Made by a program: the position numbers and the translations under genes. The notes beneath the pieces are model-generated. The model was not told the DNA's origin. It searched no databases and saw nothing but the letters and a program-made list of their open reading frames with translations. From assembly GCF_003182195.1 (NCBI RefSeq), contig NZ_QGTM01000003.1, forward strand, positions 124,001 through 188,000: a DNA stretch of 64,000 bases, written 5' to 3'. This document shows, piece by piece, positions 47,908-55,565 of this stretch. This DNA comes from Halomonas sp. A11-A. Lineage in GTDB: Bacteria > Pseudomonadota > Gammaproteobacteria > Pseudomonadales > Halomonadaceae. Numbering within the stretch: the stretch's first letter is position 1; every line of letters starts with the position of its first letter.

Positions 47908-48291
47908 TCAAAAGGTCAGTACCAGTGAATGGGCGGCGGTCAGCGCAGGCAGCTCCGCGGCCGCGACCGCCCTGGCGGAAAGCATCAACCCTTCGACCAC
48001 CAGGCCAAAGCGCGCCAGCGCCTCCTCCTCCACCAGCAGGGTATCGATATCGTACATCTCGAGCATCTCGAGGGTGGGCGCGGTGCCCTTCTGCCCCAGG
48101 GGGCCGCCCGCCTGGCCGGGCACCAGAGCGGTGACGCCCTCGCCCATGAAGAGCAGCGTCACCCGGCGCCCGAAGGCGGCGGCCACCAGGGCGGCATCCA
48201 GGCCCTCGCGCAGCCAGCTGGTGCCGTGGGGGGCGTGACGCAGGATGACCAGTAGATCCCCGTCGACGCCTTGCAGCTTGTCGTTTGACAT
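47908..48291 (-). CDS. tusC: TusC/DsrF sulfur relay subunit
   Basis: A 127-residue DsrE/F-fold subunit of TusBCD. It shows LLVILRHAPHGTSWLREGLDAALVAAAFGRRVTLLFMGEGV and MYDIDTLLVEEEALARFGL, typical of TusC. Start at MSNDKLQG with GGAG upstream. It sits 9 bp after tusD and 29 bp before tusB, in the standard order. Confidence 0.9.
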   Translation of the reverse strand: MSNDKLQGVDGDLLVILRHAPHGTSWLREGLDAALVAAAFGRRVTLLFMGEGVTALVPGQAGGPLGQKGTAPTLEMLEMYDIDTLLVEEEALARFGLVVEGLMLSARAVAAAELPALTAAHSLVLTF

Positions 48292-48300
48292 GGGCACTCC

Positions 48301-48693
48301 TCAGGGTCCGAAGGTGACCAGGCGATCGCAGTGCAGGCCAAGATCCACCAGCTGCCCCAGCCCGGTCAGCTCGAAGGGGGGCTCGATGCTGTGGCCCTGC
48401 TTGCCGTGGCGTGCCGCCTCGCGCTCATCGAGCAGGCCGCGGCGCAGCGCCGCGGCGATGCAGACCTGCAGCGGCACGCCGTGCTCGGCGGCCAGCGCCG
48501 CCCAACCGTCCACCAGGTGCGGCTCGTCCTGCGGCGGCGTGGCCAGGCGCGCGGCATTGTGCACACCGTCATGGTAGAAGAATACCCCCTCCAGGCGGTG
48601 GCCACGCCCCACCAGCGCCCGGGCAAAGCGCAGGGCGGAATGGGCGGCCTGGCTGCTGTAGGGCGCCCCCATCAACAGAATCGCGTAGCGCAT
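48301..48693 (-). CDS. tusD: TusD/DsrE sulfurtransferase subunit
   Basis: A 130-residue subunit that accepts persulfide sulfur from TusA. It shows YAILLMGAPYSSQAAHSALRFARALVGRGHRLEGVFFYHDGVHNA and the active cysteine in VPLQVCIAAALRRGL. Two adjacent ATG codons (48696 and 48693) are possible starts. It is the first gene of tusDCBE-acpH. tusA is not in the window. Confidence 0.91.
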   Translation of the reverse strand: MRYAILLMGAPYSSQAAHSALRFARALVGRGHRLEGVFFYHDGVHNAARLATPPQDEPHLVDGWAALAAEHGVPLQVCIAAALRRGLLDEREAARHGKQGHSIEPPFELTGLGQLVDLGLHCDRLVTFGP

Positions 48694-48718
48694 CATCGCA
48701 CTCGACACTCCACAAACA

Positions 48719-48746
48719 GGCTGGCCCCGCCGAGGCGGGGCCAGCC
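48719..48746 (-). terminator. Terminator after the BI-1-like gene
   Basis: A perfect 13-bp stem (GGCTGGCCCCGCC and its complement) lies 23 bp after the gene at 48770 on the minus strand, and TGTTTGT follows in that direction. It separates the membrane protein gene from tusD. Confidence 0.85.
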
Positions 48747-48769
48747 GAGGTCCTCGTGACCCGCCAGGA

Positions 48770-49438
48770 TCAGTCGTTGCTCATGATGCCGAGCAGCGAC
48801 AGCAGGCTGATGAAGAGGTTGTAGATCGACACATAGAGGGTGATGGTGGCGAGGATATAGTTGGTCTCGCCGGCCCGGTGCACGATCTCGCTGGTCTGGT
48901 AGAGGATCGCCGCCGAGGCGAACAGCACGAAGCCGGCGGAGACCATCAGCATCAGGGTCGGAATCTGGAAGATCAGCCCGGCGACCATGGCCAGGATCAG
49001 CACGATGGCACCGGCCATCAGGAAGTTGCTTAGGAAGCTGAAGTCCTTTTTGGAGACCAGCGCCACGGCGGAGAGACCGATGAAGGTCAGGCTGGTCATG
49101 GCCAGGGCGTTCATGACCAGGGCGGCACCGTTGGGAAGCGCCAGGTAGGTGTTGAGGATCGGCCCCAGGGTGAAGCCCATGAAGCCGGTGAAGGCGAAGG
49201 TCGCCAGCAGGCCGGCGGCCGAATTGGCGGTCTTGTGCACCAGGAACATCAGGCCGTAGGCGCCGATGAAGAACACGAAGATGTTGAGCCGTTCAACGCC
49301 CATGGCCATGGCGGCGCCAGCGGTCACCGCCGAGAACATCAACGTCATGGCGAGCAGGCCATAGGTGTTGCGCAGCACCTTGTTGGTGCTGAGCGCCTGG
49401 CTCTGCTGATGGCTAAGCTGGGTGTCTTGGTATGCCAT
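48770..49438 (-). CDS. Bax inhibitor-1/YccA family membrane protein
   Basis: A 222-residue protein with about seven TM helices, of the YccA subgroup. It shows NTYGLLAMTLMFSAVTAGAAMA, TFAFTGFMGFTLGPILN and the C-terminal YVSIYNLFISLLSLLGIMSND with acidic residues near the pore in the family. E. coli YccA interacts with the FtsH protease; other members are pH-sensitive calcium leak channels. The exact role here is not known. It is monocistronic, ending at a strong terminator. Confidence 0.9.
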   Translation of the reverse strand: MAYQDTQLSHQQSQALSTNKVLRNTYGLLAMTLMFSAVTAGAAMAMGVERLNIFVFFIGAYGLMFLVHKTANSAAGLLATFAFTGFMGFTLGPILNTYLALPNGAALVMNALAMTSLTFIGLSAVALVSKKDFSFLSNFLMAGAIVLILAMVAGLIFQIPTLMLMVSAGFVLFASAAILYQTSEIVHRAGETNYILATITLYVSIYNLFISLLSLLGIMSND

Positions 49439-49530
49439 GGATCCAGTGCTCCCTGTGTTTGGTTGGTCGTGGCAGTGGACCTAGAATGCCGACTCGAGGT
49501 TCCCCGCGCAAGCCCTTGATGGGGCATCGC

Positions 49531-49794
49531 TCAACGCTGTTTCCCTGCGCCCGGCAGCCGGGCGGCCGTCGCGTAGCCCCCATCGCCGGCCGCTGTCAGG
49601 GCCTCGAGCTCCATCCAGCGGGCTTCGCTGGCGTCATCGCCGGCTACCGGCTCGCCCGCTTCCCACGCCATGCGCATCACCACCACCGCGAAGTGGAGTG
49701 GCGCCGGCGCACGCACCATCAATAGCCGCCCTCCTCTCACCACCGCACAGGAGACGGCGGCGCCGGGAAAGGCGTTGGATTCACTCCCGGTCAT
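49531..49794 (-). pseudogene. NUDIX hydrolase lacking the Nudix box (internal in-frame deletion)
   Basis: An 87-residue frame with a good GGGAG start signal. It begins like a NUDIX protein (AVSCAVVRGGRLLMVRA) and ends like one (HFAVVVMRMAWEAGEPVAGDDASEARWMELEAL). The segment that should lie between, including the catalytic GX5EX7REUXEEXGU box and about 50 residues in total, is missing. The frame is still open, so the loss was in frame. The product cannot be an active NUDIX enzyme. It could be a remnant or a small protein kept for another reason. Confidence 0.62.
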
Positions 49795-49870
49795 GGCACG
49801 CTCCCTGGTCGCGGAATGACGTCTGGCACCCTGACGGCATCCTGGCTAACGCCTTGATCCCAAGGCCCTC

Positions 49871-49898
49871 TTGACCCGGGACCGAAAGCTGGTAATAT
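49871..49898 (+). promoter_or_regulatory. Promoter of tRNA-Ser
   Basis: -35 TTGACC (49871-49876), a 16-bp spacer and -10 TAATAT (49893-49898) lie 15 bp before the tRNA 5' end. Spacing and sequence fit a strong sigma-70 promoter. Confidence 0.8.
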
Positions 49899-49913
49899 TC
49901 ACCGCCGTAAGCC

Positions 49914-50003
49914 GGAGGGATGGCAGAGCGGTTGAATGCACCGGTCTTGAAAACCGGCAAAGGTGAAAGCCTTTCCAGGGTTCGAATCCCTGTCCCTCCG
50001 CCA
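49914..50003 (+). tRNA. tRNA-Ser (anticodon UGA)
   Basis: A 90-base class II tRNA. The acceptor stem GGAGGGA pairs with TCCCTCC, followed by a discriminator G and an encoded CCA. The anticodon stem CCGGT/ACCGG encloses the loop CTTGAAA, giving anticodon TGA. A long variable arm and a TTCGAAT T-loop are present. Serine tRNAs have exactly this form. It has its own promoter and terminator. No integrated element abuts its 3' end. Confidence 0.97.
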
Positions 50004-50019
50004 CTTCCTATTCAGAATC

Positions 50020-50042
50020 AGGCACCTGCGGGTGCCTTTTTC
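50020..50042 (+). terminator. Rho-independent terminator after tRNA-Ser
   Basis: AGGCACC, a TGCG loop, GGTGCCT, then a T-rich tract lie 16 bp after the tRNA CCA end. Confidence 0.9.
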
Positions 50043-50083
50043 GTTTCTGGCCATCCACCCCCCACCATTCCCAGGAGGGCGCC

Positions 50084-50638
50084 ATGGCGCTGAAGGCTAC
50101 TATCTGCAAGGCGCGCCTGCAGGTTGCCGACATGGATCGGCACTACTACGGCGAGCACGTGCTGACCGTTGCCCGCCACCCATCGGAGACCGACGAGCGC
50201 ATGATGCTGCGCCTGCTGGCCTTCGCGCGTCACGCCCATCCGGACCTGGCCTTCGGGCGCGGCGTCAGCACCGATGACGAGCCGGACCTGTGGCTCAGGA
50301 GCCTCACCGGCGAGATCGAGCTGTGGGTCCAGCTCGGCCAGCCGGACGAGCGGGAGATTCGCCGGGCCTGCGGCCGTTCGCGGCAGGTGGTGATCTACAC
50401 CTATGGCGGCCACGGCTCCCGGCTCTGGTGGGAGCAACTCGCCGGCAAGCTGAGGAGCCTTGCCAACCTCACGGTCATCGATGTCGCGCCCGAGACCGTT
50501 GCCGAGCTCGGCAGGCTGGCCGCCCGGGGGATGGACCTCAATGCGACCCTGCAGGACGGCATGATGTGGCTGGCCACGCCGGAGGCCTCCGTGGAGGTCG
50601 GCGTCGAGATCCGCCAGCAGGCCAGCGCGGCTCAGTAG
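50084..50638 (+). CDS. yaeQ: YaeQ family protein
   Basis: A 184-residue protein of the YaeQ family (PD-(D/E)XK nuclease-like fold). It begins MALKATICKARLQVADMDRHYYGEHVLTVARHPSETDERMMLRLLAFA and has WLRSLTGEIELWVQLGQPDEREIRRACGRSRQVVIYTYGG, which holds the fold's core. A biochemical activity has not been settled for the family. A CAGGAGGGCGCC site precedes the start. It overlaps the antiporter gene by 7 bp at its 3' end. Confidence 0.93.
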   Translation: MALKATICKARLQVADMDRHYYGEHVLTVARHPSETDERMMLRLLAFARHAHPDLAFGRGVSTDDEPDLWLRSLTGEIELWVQLGQPDEREIRRACGRSRQVVIYTYGGHGSRLWWEQLAGKLRSLANLTVIDVAPETVAELGRLAARGMDLNATLQDGMMWLATPEASVEVGVEIRQQASAAQ

Positions 50639-52338
50639 AGCCTCAGCCCCACCTTGGTCACGGTGTTGCCCTCCATCTCGCTGACCACCCAGTGGATACC
50701 GTGCCAGTCCACGTCGTCCCCCACCACCGGATGCCCGCCCACCCGCAGGGAGATGAAATCCGCCAGAGTCATCTCCTTCTCCGCCTGGCTGAGCGTCAGG
50801 CCGTAGGCATCGGCGATATCCTGCATGCGCGCCTCCCCGGAGAAGGTGAAGGTGCCGAAGAAGGCGCGCTCCTGCTTGAGCTTGGCATCGCCGTTGAAGA
50901 GGCGGTTCAGCGCCGGCAGATCCTCGCTGCGGCCGATCACGCAGATCACGTCATTAAGCTGCAGGCGGGTGCTGCCCTTGGGGTGCAGCATCACATGGTC
51001 ACGGAACAGTGCCGAGATCAGCGCCCCCGAGGGGAAGCGCAGCAGCCGGATGGGCACATCCTCGAGGTCGGAGTTCTCCACCCGGTAGACGAACATCTCG
51101 AAGTCGTTTTCCGGCAGGATACCCAGCGGGCCGCGCTGGTTGGGGGTCACCGATGACGGCACCTCGACCTTCATCAGCCGCGCCATCCAGCCCAGGGTCC
51201 CCCCCTGAACCAGCAGCGAGAGCAGCACCACCGCAAAGGCTACGTTGAAGTAGAGTGAGGCGTTCTCCACCCCGCCGATCACCGGGAAGATCGCCAGCAC
51301 GATGGGCACCGCGCCGCGCAGGCCCACCCAGGCGATGAAACCGATCTCCCGCCAGCGAAACTTGAAGAAGGGCTTGATGCTGATCAGCACGGCGATCGGG
51401 CGCGCCACGAAGATCAGCGCCAGCGCCACCAGGCTGGCCGGTAGTGCATACTCGATCATCTCGCTGGGGGTCACCAGCAGCCCCAGCACCAGGAAGAGGC
51501 CGATCTGGCTGAGCCAGGCAAGGCCATCGTGTACCGGCAGGATGAAATTGAGGTGGCGCCCGGGCTGGTTGCCGATCATCAGCCCCGCCAGGTAGATCGC
51601 CAGGAAACCGCTGCCGCCGAGGAAGCTGGTCAGCCCGAATACACAGAAGCCCAGCGCCAGCGCCAGCAGCGAGTAGAGCCCGGGGGCCAGATCCACCCAG
51701 CGCAGCAGCTTGCCGCTGAGCCAGCCAGCACCCACGCCGATGGAGAGGCCCAGCCCGAACTGCTGGACCAGCAGCAGCAGGGTGTCGGCGGTGCCGCTCA
51801 CCTGCCCCACCAGCATCTCCACCAGCACCAGGGTCAGGAAGATCGCCATGGGGTCGTTGGTGCCGGACTCAATCTCGAGGGTCGCCCCCACCCGCTCGTT
51901 GAGGTTGACACCTCGCCCGCTGAGCATCGAGAACACCGCGGCGGCGTCGGTAGAGCCCACGATCGCCCCCACCAGCAGCCCCTGCAGCAGCGAGAGGTCG
52001 AAGATCCACATCGTCAGCAGCCCGATCAGCCCGCTGGTAATGAAGACGCCGAGAGTCGCCAGCGAGAGCGCCGGCCGGAAGCCGACCCGGAAGGTCTTGA
52101 GGCGGGTGCGCAGGCCTCCATCCAGCAGGATCATTGCCAGCGCCAGGTGGCCGATGGTGAAGGCCAGGGTATAGTCGTCGAACTGGATGCCGAGCAGGCC
52201 CTCCTCCCCCGCGAGCATGCCGAGGCCCAGGAAGATCAGCAGCAGAGGCAACCCCACCAGACTGGAGAGGCGACTGGCCAGCACGCTGAGCGCGATCAAC
52301 AGGCCACTTAGCATGAAGAGGGTATTGATAGCGTCCAT
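50632..52338 (-). CDS. CvrA/NhaP2-type K+/H+ (Na+/H+) antiporter
   Basis: A 568-residue CPA1-family exchanger that controls internal cation levels and volume, relevant to a halophile. About 12 TM helices fill residues 1-390, with the ion-site region GAIVGSTDAAAVF and IESGTNDPMAI. The cytoplasmic tail has a TrkA_C-like domain (EDVPIRLLRFPSGALISALFRDHVM) and a CorC/HlyC-type transporter-associated domain (ADFISLRVGGHPVVGDDVDWHGIHWVV). This layout matches NhaP2/CvrA, which prefers K+ in studied species. Ion choice is not certain. Confidence 0.91.
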   Translation of the reverse strand: MDAINTLFMLSGLLIALSVLASRLSSLVGLPLLLIFLGLGMLAGEEGLLGIQFDDYTLAFTIGHLALAMILLDGGLRTRLKTFRVGFRPALSLATLGVFITSGLIGLLTMWIFDLSLLQGLLVGAIVGSTDAAAVFSMLSGRGVNLNERVGATLEIESGTNDPMAIFLTLVLVEMLVGQVSGTADTLLLLVQQFGLGLSIGVGAGWLSGKLLRWVDLAPGLYSLLALALGFCVFGLTSFLGGSGFLAIYLAGLMIGNQPGRHLNFILPVHDGLAWLSQIGLFLVLGLLVTPSEMIEYALPASLVALALIFVARPIAVLISIKPFFKFRWREIGFIAWVGLRGAVPIVLAIFPVIGGVENASLYFNVAFAVVLLSLLVQGGTLGWMARLMKVEVPSSVTPNQRGPLGILPENDFEMFVYRVENSDLEDVPIRLLRFPSGALISALFRDHVMLHPKGSTRLQLNDVICVIGRSEDLPALNRLFNGDAKLKQERAFFGTFTFSGEARMQDIADAYGLTLSQAEKEMTLADFISLRVGGHPVVGDDVDWHGIHWVVSEMEGNTVTKVGLRLY

Positions 52339-52487
52339 GGCATCCCCGAGACGATGAAGGGGCCATTATCGCATAAGGCATGCAGCGGCGCGACGCCGCT
52401 CGCCCGGGCTGGCCAGCCCTTCCCGCGAGCGGATACACTCTGCTGCCGCCAGCCGGCCAGTTGCCGGCGCCACTGCCGGAGCCCTGC

Positions 52488-53873
52488 ATGCCCGACCCCG
52501 CCCAGCCCAGGCGACTGACCGCCGTCGCGACCGCCCTCACCCTGCTGATGGTGACACTCGCGAGCCTGGCGCCGATGACGAGCGTAGCGGCCGAGGAGCC
52601 CCCGCCCCTGGTCGTGCCCGACCTTCCTCGGGGGGATTCACCGCCCAGGACACTGGAGACGACCGTTCTGGTGCCCGAGATCCCGGCGCGGGAGCAGGCC
52701 CTCGAGGAGCCATCAGAGGCCCCGTCAGAAGAGACAGCCGAGGAGACGACCAAGAAGACGACCGAGAAGGCTCGGGAGGCAGGCAGTGAGTCCGCTGTTG
52801 TGAGGCCGGCACCGCCGCCCCCGGCCGGCGATGCCACCGGCCACACGGATGGAGAGGACGCCATCGGCGCCGCCCCGGCTCCCCAGGACAGCTCGGACTC
52901 ACCGGAGGCCGATGCGACGAGCGATCTGGTCGACGAAGGCCCCAGGGTGGTCCTCACGCCCCCCGAGCCCCTCGAGCCGCCGCCCCTAACGTCCCTGGAG
53001 ATCATGCTGGACTGGTACCCCGGCCCCCAGCACGCCGCCCTGCTGATCGCCCAGCACAAGGGCATGCTGGAACGCCGTGGCCTGCAGGTGACCCTGACCA
53101 CCCCCGCCGACCCCAGCCTGCCCACGCGGCTGCTGGCCGCCGGGCGCGTCGACCTGGCGGTGAGTCGCCAGCCGCTGCTGCATCTGCAGGTGGACCGCGG
53201 CCTGCCGCTGGTGCGGGTCGGCACCCTGGTCGAACTGCCCCTCGCGGGACTGCTGCTGCTCGACGACGGCGTGATGGAGTCACCGGCCCAACTGGCGGGC
53301 AGGCGCATCGGCTATTCGGTGGAAGAGAGCCGCGAGCTGCTGCTGCCGCTGCTGCTCAGGCCCCACGGCATCGTCATCGAGGAGCTGGAGCTGGTGGACG
53401 TCAACTTCAGCGCCGTGCATGAGATGGTCGATCAGGGACTGGACGGCGTGATGACCCCCCAGCGCCTCGGCCTGGCCCAGCGACTGGGCGACGTGGGCAT
53501 CTCCACCCGCCTGCTGCAGCTCGAGGAGCACGGGATTCCGCACCATGAGGGGCTGATCCTGGTGGCCAACCGCGACCGGGTAGCTGGGCAGCGGGAGAGC
53601 CTGCGGCGCCTGCTGGAGGCCCTCGCCGAGGCCACCGCCTGGAGCCTGGAGCGTCCGGAGGCGGCCTGGGCGCTGCTGGCGGAGCGGGAGCCCGCCATGG
53701 ACACCCCGGCGAATCGGGCCGCCTGGATGCCCATGCTGCTGCGCCTGAGCGCCAGGCCCGCCGCCATGGACCGGGCAGGCTACGCGCGCTTCGAGGCGCT
53801 CCTCCACGAGCGCGGCCTGATCGAGACCCTGACCCCGCCCGGCAGGCTGGGGATTGACCTGGGCGCGCCCTGA
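52488..53873 (+). CDS. NMT1/ThiY-like periplasmic binding protein with long low-complexity linker
   Basis: A 461-residue secreted protein. A signal peptide (about 10-37, ending SVAAEE) is followed by about 130 residues of Pro/Glu/Ala/Thr-rich, probably disordered sequence. From about residue 167 an NMT1/THI5-like substrate-binding domain begins (LTSLEIMLDWYPGPQHAALLIAQHKGMLERRGLQVTL). The family binds pyrimidine precursors, sulfonates or nitrate-like ligands for ABC importers. No permease or ATPase gene is near, and the linker is unusual. Ligand and partner are unknown. GGAG precedes the chosen ATG. Confidence 0.78.
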   Translation: MPDPAQPRRLTAVATALTLLMVTLASLAPMTSVAAEEPPPLVVPDLPRGDSPPRTLETTVLVPEIPAREQALEEPSEAPSEETAEETTKKTTEKAREAGSESAVVRPAPPPPAGDATGHTDGEDAIGAAPAPQDSSDSPEADATSDLVDEGPRVVLTPPEPLEPPPLTSLEIMLDWYPGPQHAALLIAQHKGMLERRGLQVTLTTPADPSLPTRLLAAGRVDLAVSRQPLLHLQVDRGLPLVRVGTLVELPLAGLLLLDDGVMESPAQLAGRRIGYSVEESRELLLPLLLRPHGIVIEELELVDVNFSAVHEMVDQGLDGVMTPQRLGLAQRLGDVGISTRLLQLEEHGIPHHEGLILVANRDRVAGQRESLRRLLEALAEATAWSLERPEAAWALLAEREPAMDTPANRAAWMPMLLRLSARPAAMDRAGYARFEALLHERGLIETLTPPGRLGIDLGAP

Positions 53874-53888
53874 TGGCGCCTTGGGGAA

Positions 53889-54662
53889 TCAGCGCTGGCC
53901 GAGGAAACGGTTGACCTCGTCGCGAAAGGCCTCGGGCTGTTCGGCATGCAGCCAGTGCCCGGCCTCCAGGGTCACCACCTCGGCCTCGGGGAGCACCTCC
54001 CGCAGGGCAGGCAGCATCGCATCGGTCACATAGGGAGAATGAGCGCCGCGCAGCACCAGGGTCGGCCCGCTGAAGGCGCCCTCCCCGGCCACCGGTCCCA
54101 TGATGGTCTCGTAGTCCTCCTGGATCTCGTCGAGGCCCAGGCGCAGCCTGAGCCCGCCCTCCTCGGCCCGCTCCAGGTTGGTGGCGAGGAAGAGCCTCAC
54201 CGCCCGCTCCTTGACGTGCTCGCCCAGCAGCTCGTCGGCCTCGCGGCGATTGGCCGGCTTCCCCTCCTCGAGGCGGCGCAGGCCGGCAAATACCGTGTCG
54301 TGGTCGTGGCCATAGGCCACCGGCGCGATATCGCCGACGATCAGCGAGGCCACCCGCTCGGGTGCCAGGCGCGCCAGCGAGATCACCACCTTGCCGCCCA
54401 TGGAGTGGCCGAGCAGATGGGCGCGGGGGACCTCCAGGCGATCGAGCAGGTGGAGCAGATCCTCGGCCATGGCGTCATAACCCATCCCGGCGACATGGGG
54501 AGAGCGGCCATGGTTGCGCAGGTCCACGGCAATCACCCGCCGCGTCGCCTCCCATGCCTTGACGTGGGAGCGCCAGTTGTCGGCGCTGCCGAACAGGCCG
54601 TGGACCACCACCAGCGGCACGCCATCGCCGCCGGTATCCAGATAGTTGAGCTCTACGGACAT
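53889..54662 (-). CDS. Alpha/beta hydrolase (YbfF-like esterase)
   Basis: A 257-residue alpha/beta hydrolase. The oxyanion region is VVVHGLFGSADNW, the nucleophile elbow is GHSMGGK (Ser), DLRNHGRSP is typical of YbfF esterases, and the catalytic His lies in EAGHWLHAEQP. E. coli YbfF hydrolyses acyl-CoA and palmitoyl esters in vitro. An AAGGAGAG site precedes the ATG at 54662. It lies 34 bp after the queuosine-precursor transporter gene on the same strand. Confidence 0.88.
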   Translation of the reverse strand: MSVELNYLDTGGDGVPLVVVHGLFGSADNWRSHVKAWEATRRVIAVDLRNHGRSPHVAGMGYDAMAEDLLHLLDRLEVPRAHLLGHSMGGKVVISLARLAPERVASLIVGDIAPVAYGHDHDTVFAGLRRLEEGKPANRREADELLGEHVKERAVRLFLATNLERAEEGGLRLRLGLDEIQEDYETIMGPVAGEGAFSGPTLVLRGAHSPYVTDAMLPALREVLPEAEVVTLEAGHWLHAEQPEAFRDEVNRFLGQR

Positions 54663-54696
54663 GGCACTCTCTCCTTGGCCGATTTCTCGGCCTGTG

Positions 54697-55377
54697 TCAG
54701 GGGCGCGGCCTTGCCGCGGTGGCGGCAGGCTCGGCATCGGTGGCCGCCACCAGGCGGCGGCTCAGGGTCGCCAGCAGCACGCCATACAGCGGCACGAAGA
54801 ACAACAGGCTGATGCCCAGTTTGATCACGTAGTCGACCCAGGCGATCTCCAGCCAGTTGGCCGCCATGAAGGGGTCGGGGCTGTTGTAGAAGGCGATCGA
54901 AAAGAAGGCGAAGGTGTCGGCCAGGTTGCCGAGCACGGTGGAGATCGCCGGCGCCACCCACCAGGCCCTCAGGCTGCGCAGGCGATCGAACACGTGCACG
55001 TCGAGGAGCTGGCCCAGCAGGTAGGCCATGAAGCTCGCCACCGCGATGCGAGCCACGAAGAGGTTCCACTCCCCGAGTGCCCCGAGGCCCGCATAGCTGC
55101 CCCGCGGGAAGACCACCGAGACCACATAGGAGATCACCAGGGCCGGTAGCATCACCCGCATCACGATGGCCCGGGCCGGCTCCTTGCCGAACAGCCGCAC
55201 GGTGAGGTCGGTGGCCAGGAAGATGAACGGAAAGCTGAAGGCGCCCCAGGTGGTATGGAAACCGAACAGGGTAAAGGGAAGCTGCACCAGGTAGTTGCTG
55301 GCGGCAATCACCAGGATATGGAAGCCGATCAGCAGGGTCAGCAGGCGGCGCTGCTGAGCATCGGAGAGCACAAACAT
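54697..55377 (-). CDS. yhhQ: Queuosine precursor transporter YhhQ (QueT-like)
   Basis: A 226-residue inner-membrane protein (COG1738/YhhQ) that takes up 7-cyano- or 7-aminomethyl-7-deazaguanine for tRNA queuosine. About six TM helices are visible. Signature parts include HILVIAASNYLVQLPFTLFGFHTTWGAFSFPFIFLATDLTVRLFG and the later TVLGNLADTFAFFSIAF. I start at MFVLSD (55377); the ATG two codons upstream lies inside the ribosome site. A preQ1-I-like riboswitch lies directly upstream and would shut off translation when the precursor is plentiful. Confidence 0.93.
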   Translation of the reverse strand: MFVLSDAQQRRLLTLLIGFHILVIAASNYLVQLPFTLFGFHTTWGAFSFPFIFLATDLTVRLFGKEPARAIVMRVMLPALVISYVVSVVFPRGSYAGLGALGEWNLFVARIAVASFMAYLLGQLLDVHVFDRLRSLRAWWVAPAISTVLGNLADTFAFFSIAFYNSPDPFMAANWLEIAWVDYVIKLGISLLFFVPLYGVLLATLSRRLVAATDAEPAATAARPRP

Positions 55378-55382
55378 GGGCA

Positions 55383-55415
55383 TCCTTTTTTTACGGGAGG
55401 GGTGAGGGAACCCTC
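55383..55415 (-). promoter_or_regulatory. PreQ1-I riboswitch controlling yhhQ
   Basis: On the minus strand, the 33 bases before yhhQ form a preQ1-I pattern. Stem P1 is GAGGG (55415-55411) with CCCTC (55401-55397). Loop L1 is TTCCCTCAC, with the ACCCC junction typical of the class. An A-rich tail (seven A) ends in GGA. TCC in L1 can pair with that GGA as pseudoknot P2, hiding the ribosome site. Gene identity and position fit known preQ1-I examples. A TATAAT -10 lies upstream at 55457-55452. Confidence 0.82.
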
Positions 55416-55451
55416 GTGGAACGGGCTGCCATGGGCAGCGGACGGTCGCGC

Positions 55452-55457
55452 ATTATA
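55452..55457 (-). promoter_or_regulatory. -10 element of the yhhQ transcript
   Basis: A perfect TATAAT on the minus strand lies about 37 bp before the riboswitch stem. The -35 region is GC-rich with no good match. Confidence 0.5.
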
Positions 55458-55494
55458 CGGGCCCGGGCCCGCGCTGGCCATGCCGCCAGCAAGA

Positions 55495-55516
55495 ACGCCG
55501 CCCCGAGGGGCGGCGT
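55495..55516 (-). terminator. Terminator after the CoA ligase gene
   Basis: ACGCCGCCC / GGGCGGCGT with a CGAG loop lies about 50 bp after the ligase stop on the minus strand, followed by TTCTTG. It separates that gene from the yhhQ promoter. Confidence 0.75.
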
Positions 55517-55565
55517 CATGGGTGGCGGTCTGGCACATGCCGTTGCGGCCTGTGTCGTCAGGGCA

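Noticed and set aside
49914-50083. tRNA-Ser as an integration site for a genomic island
   Set aside because: The genes on both sides are housekeeping genes and no tRNA 3'-end duplicate or integrase lies next to it.
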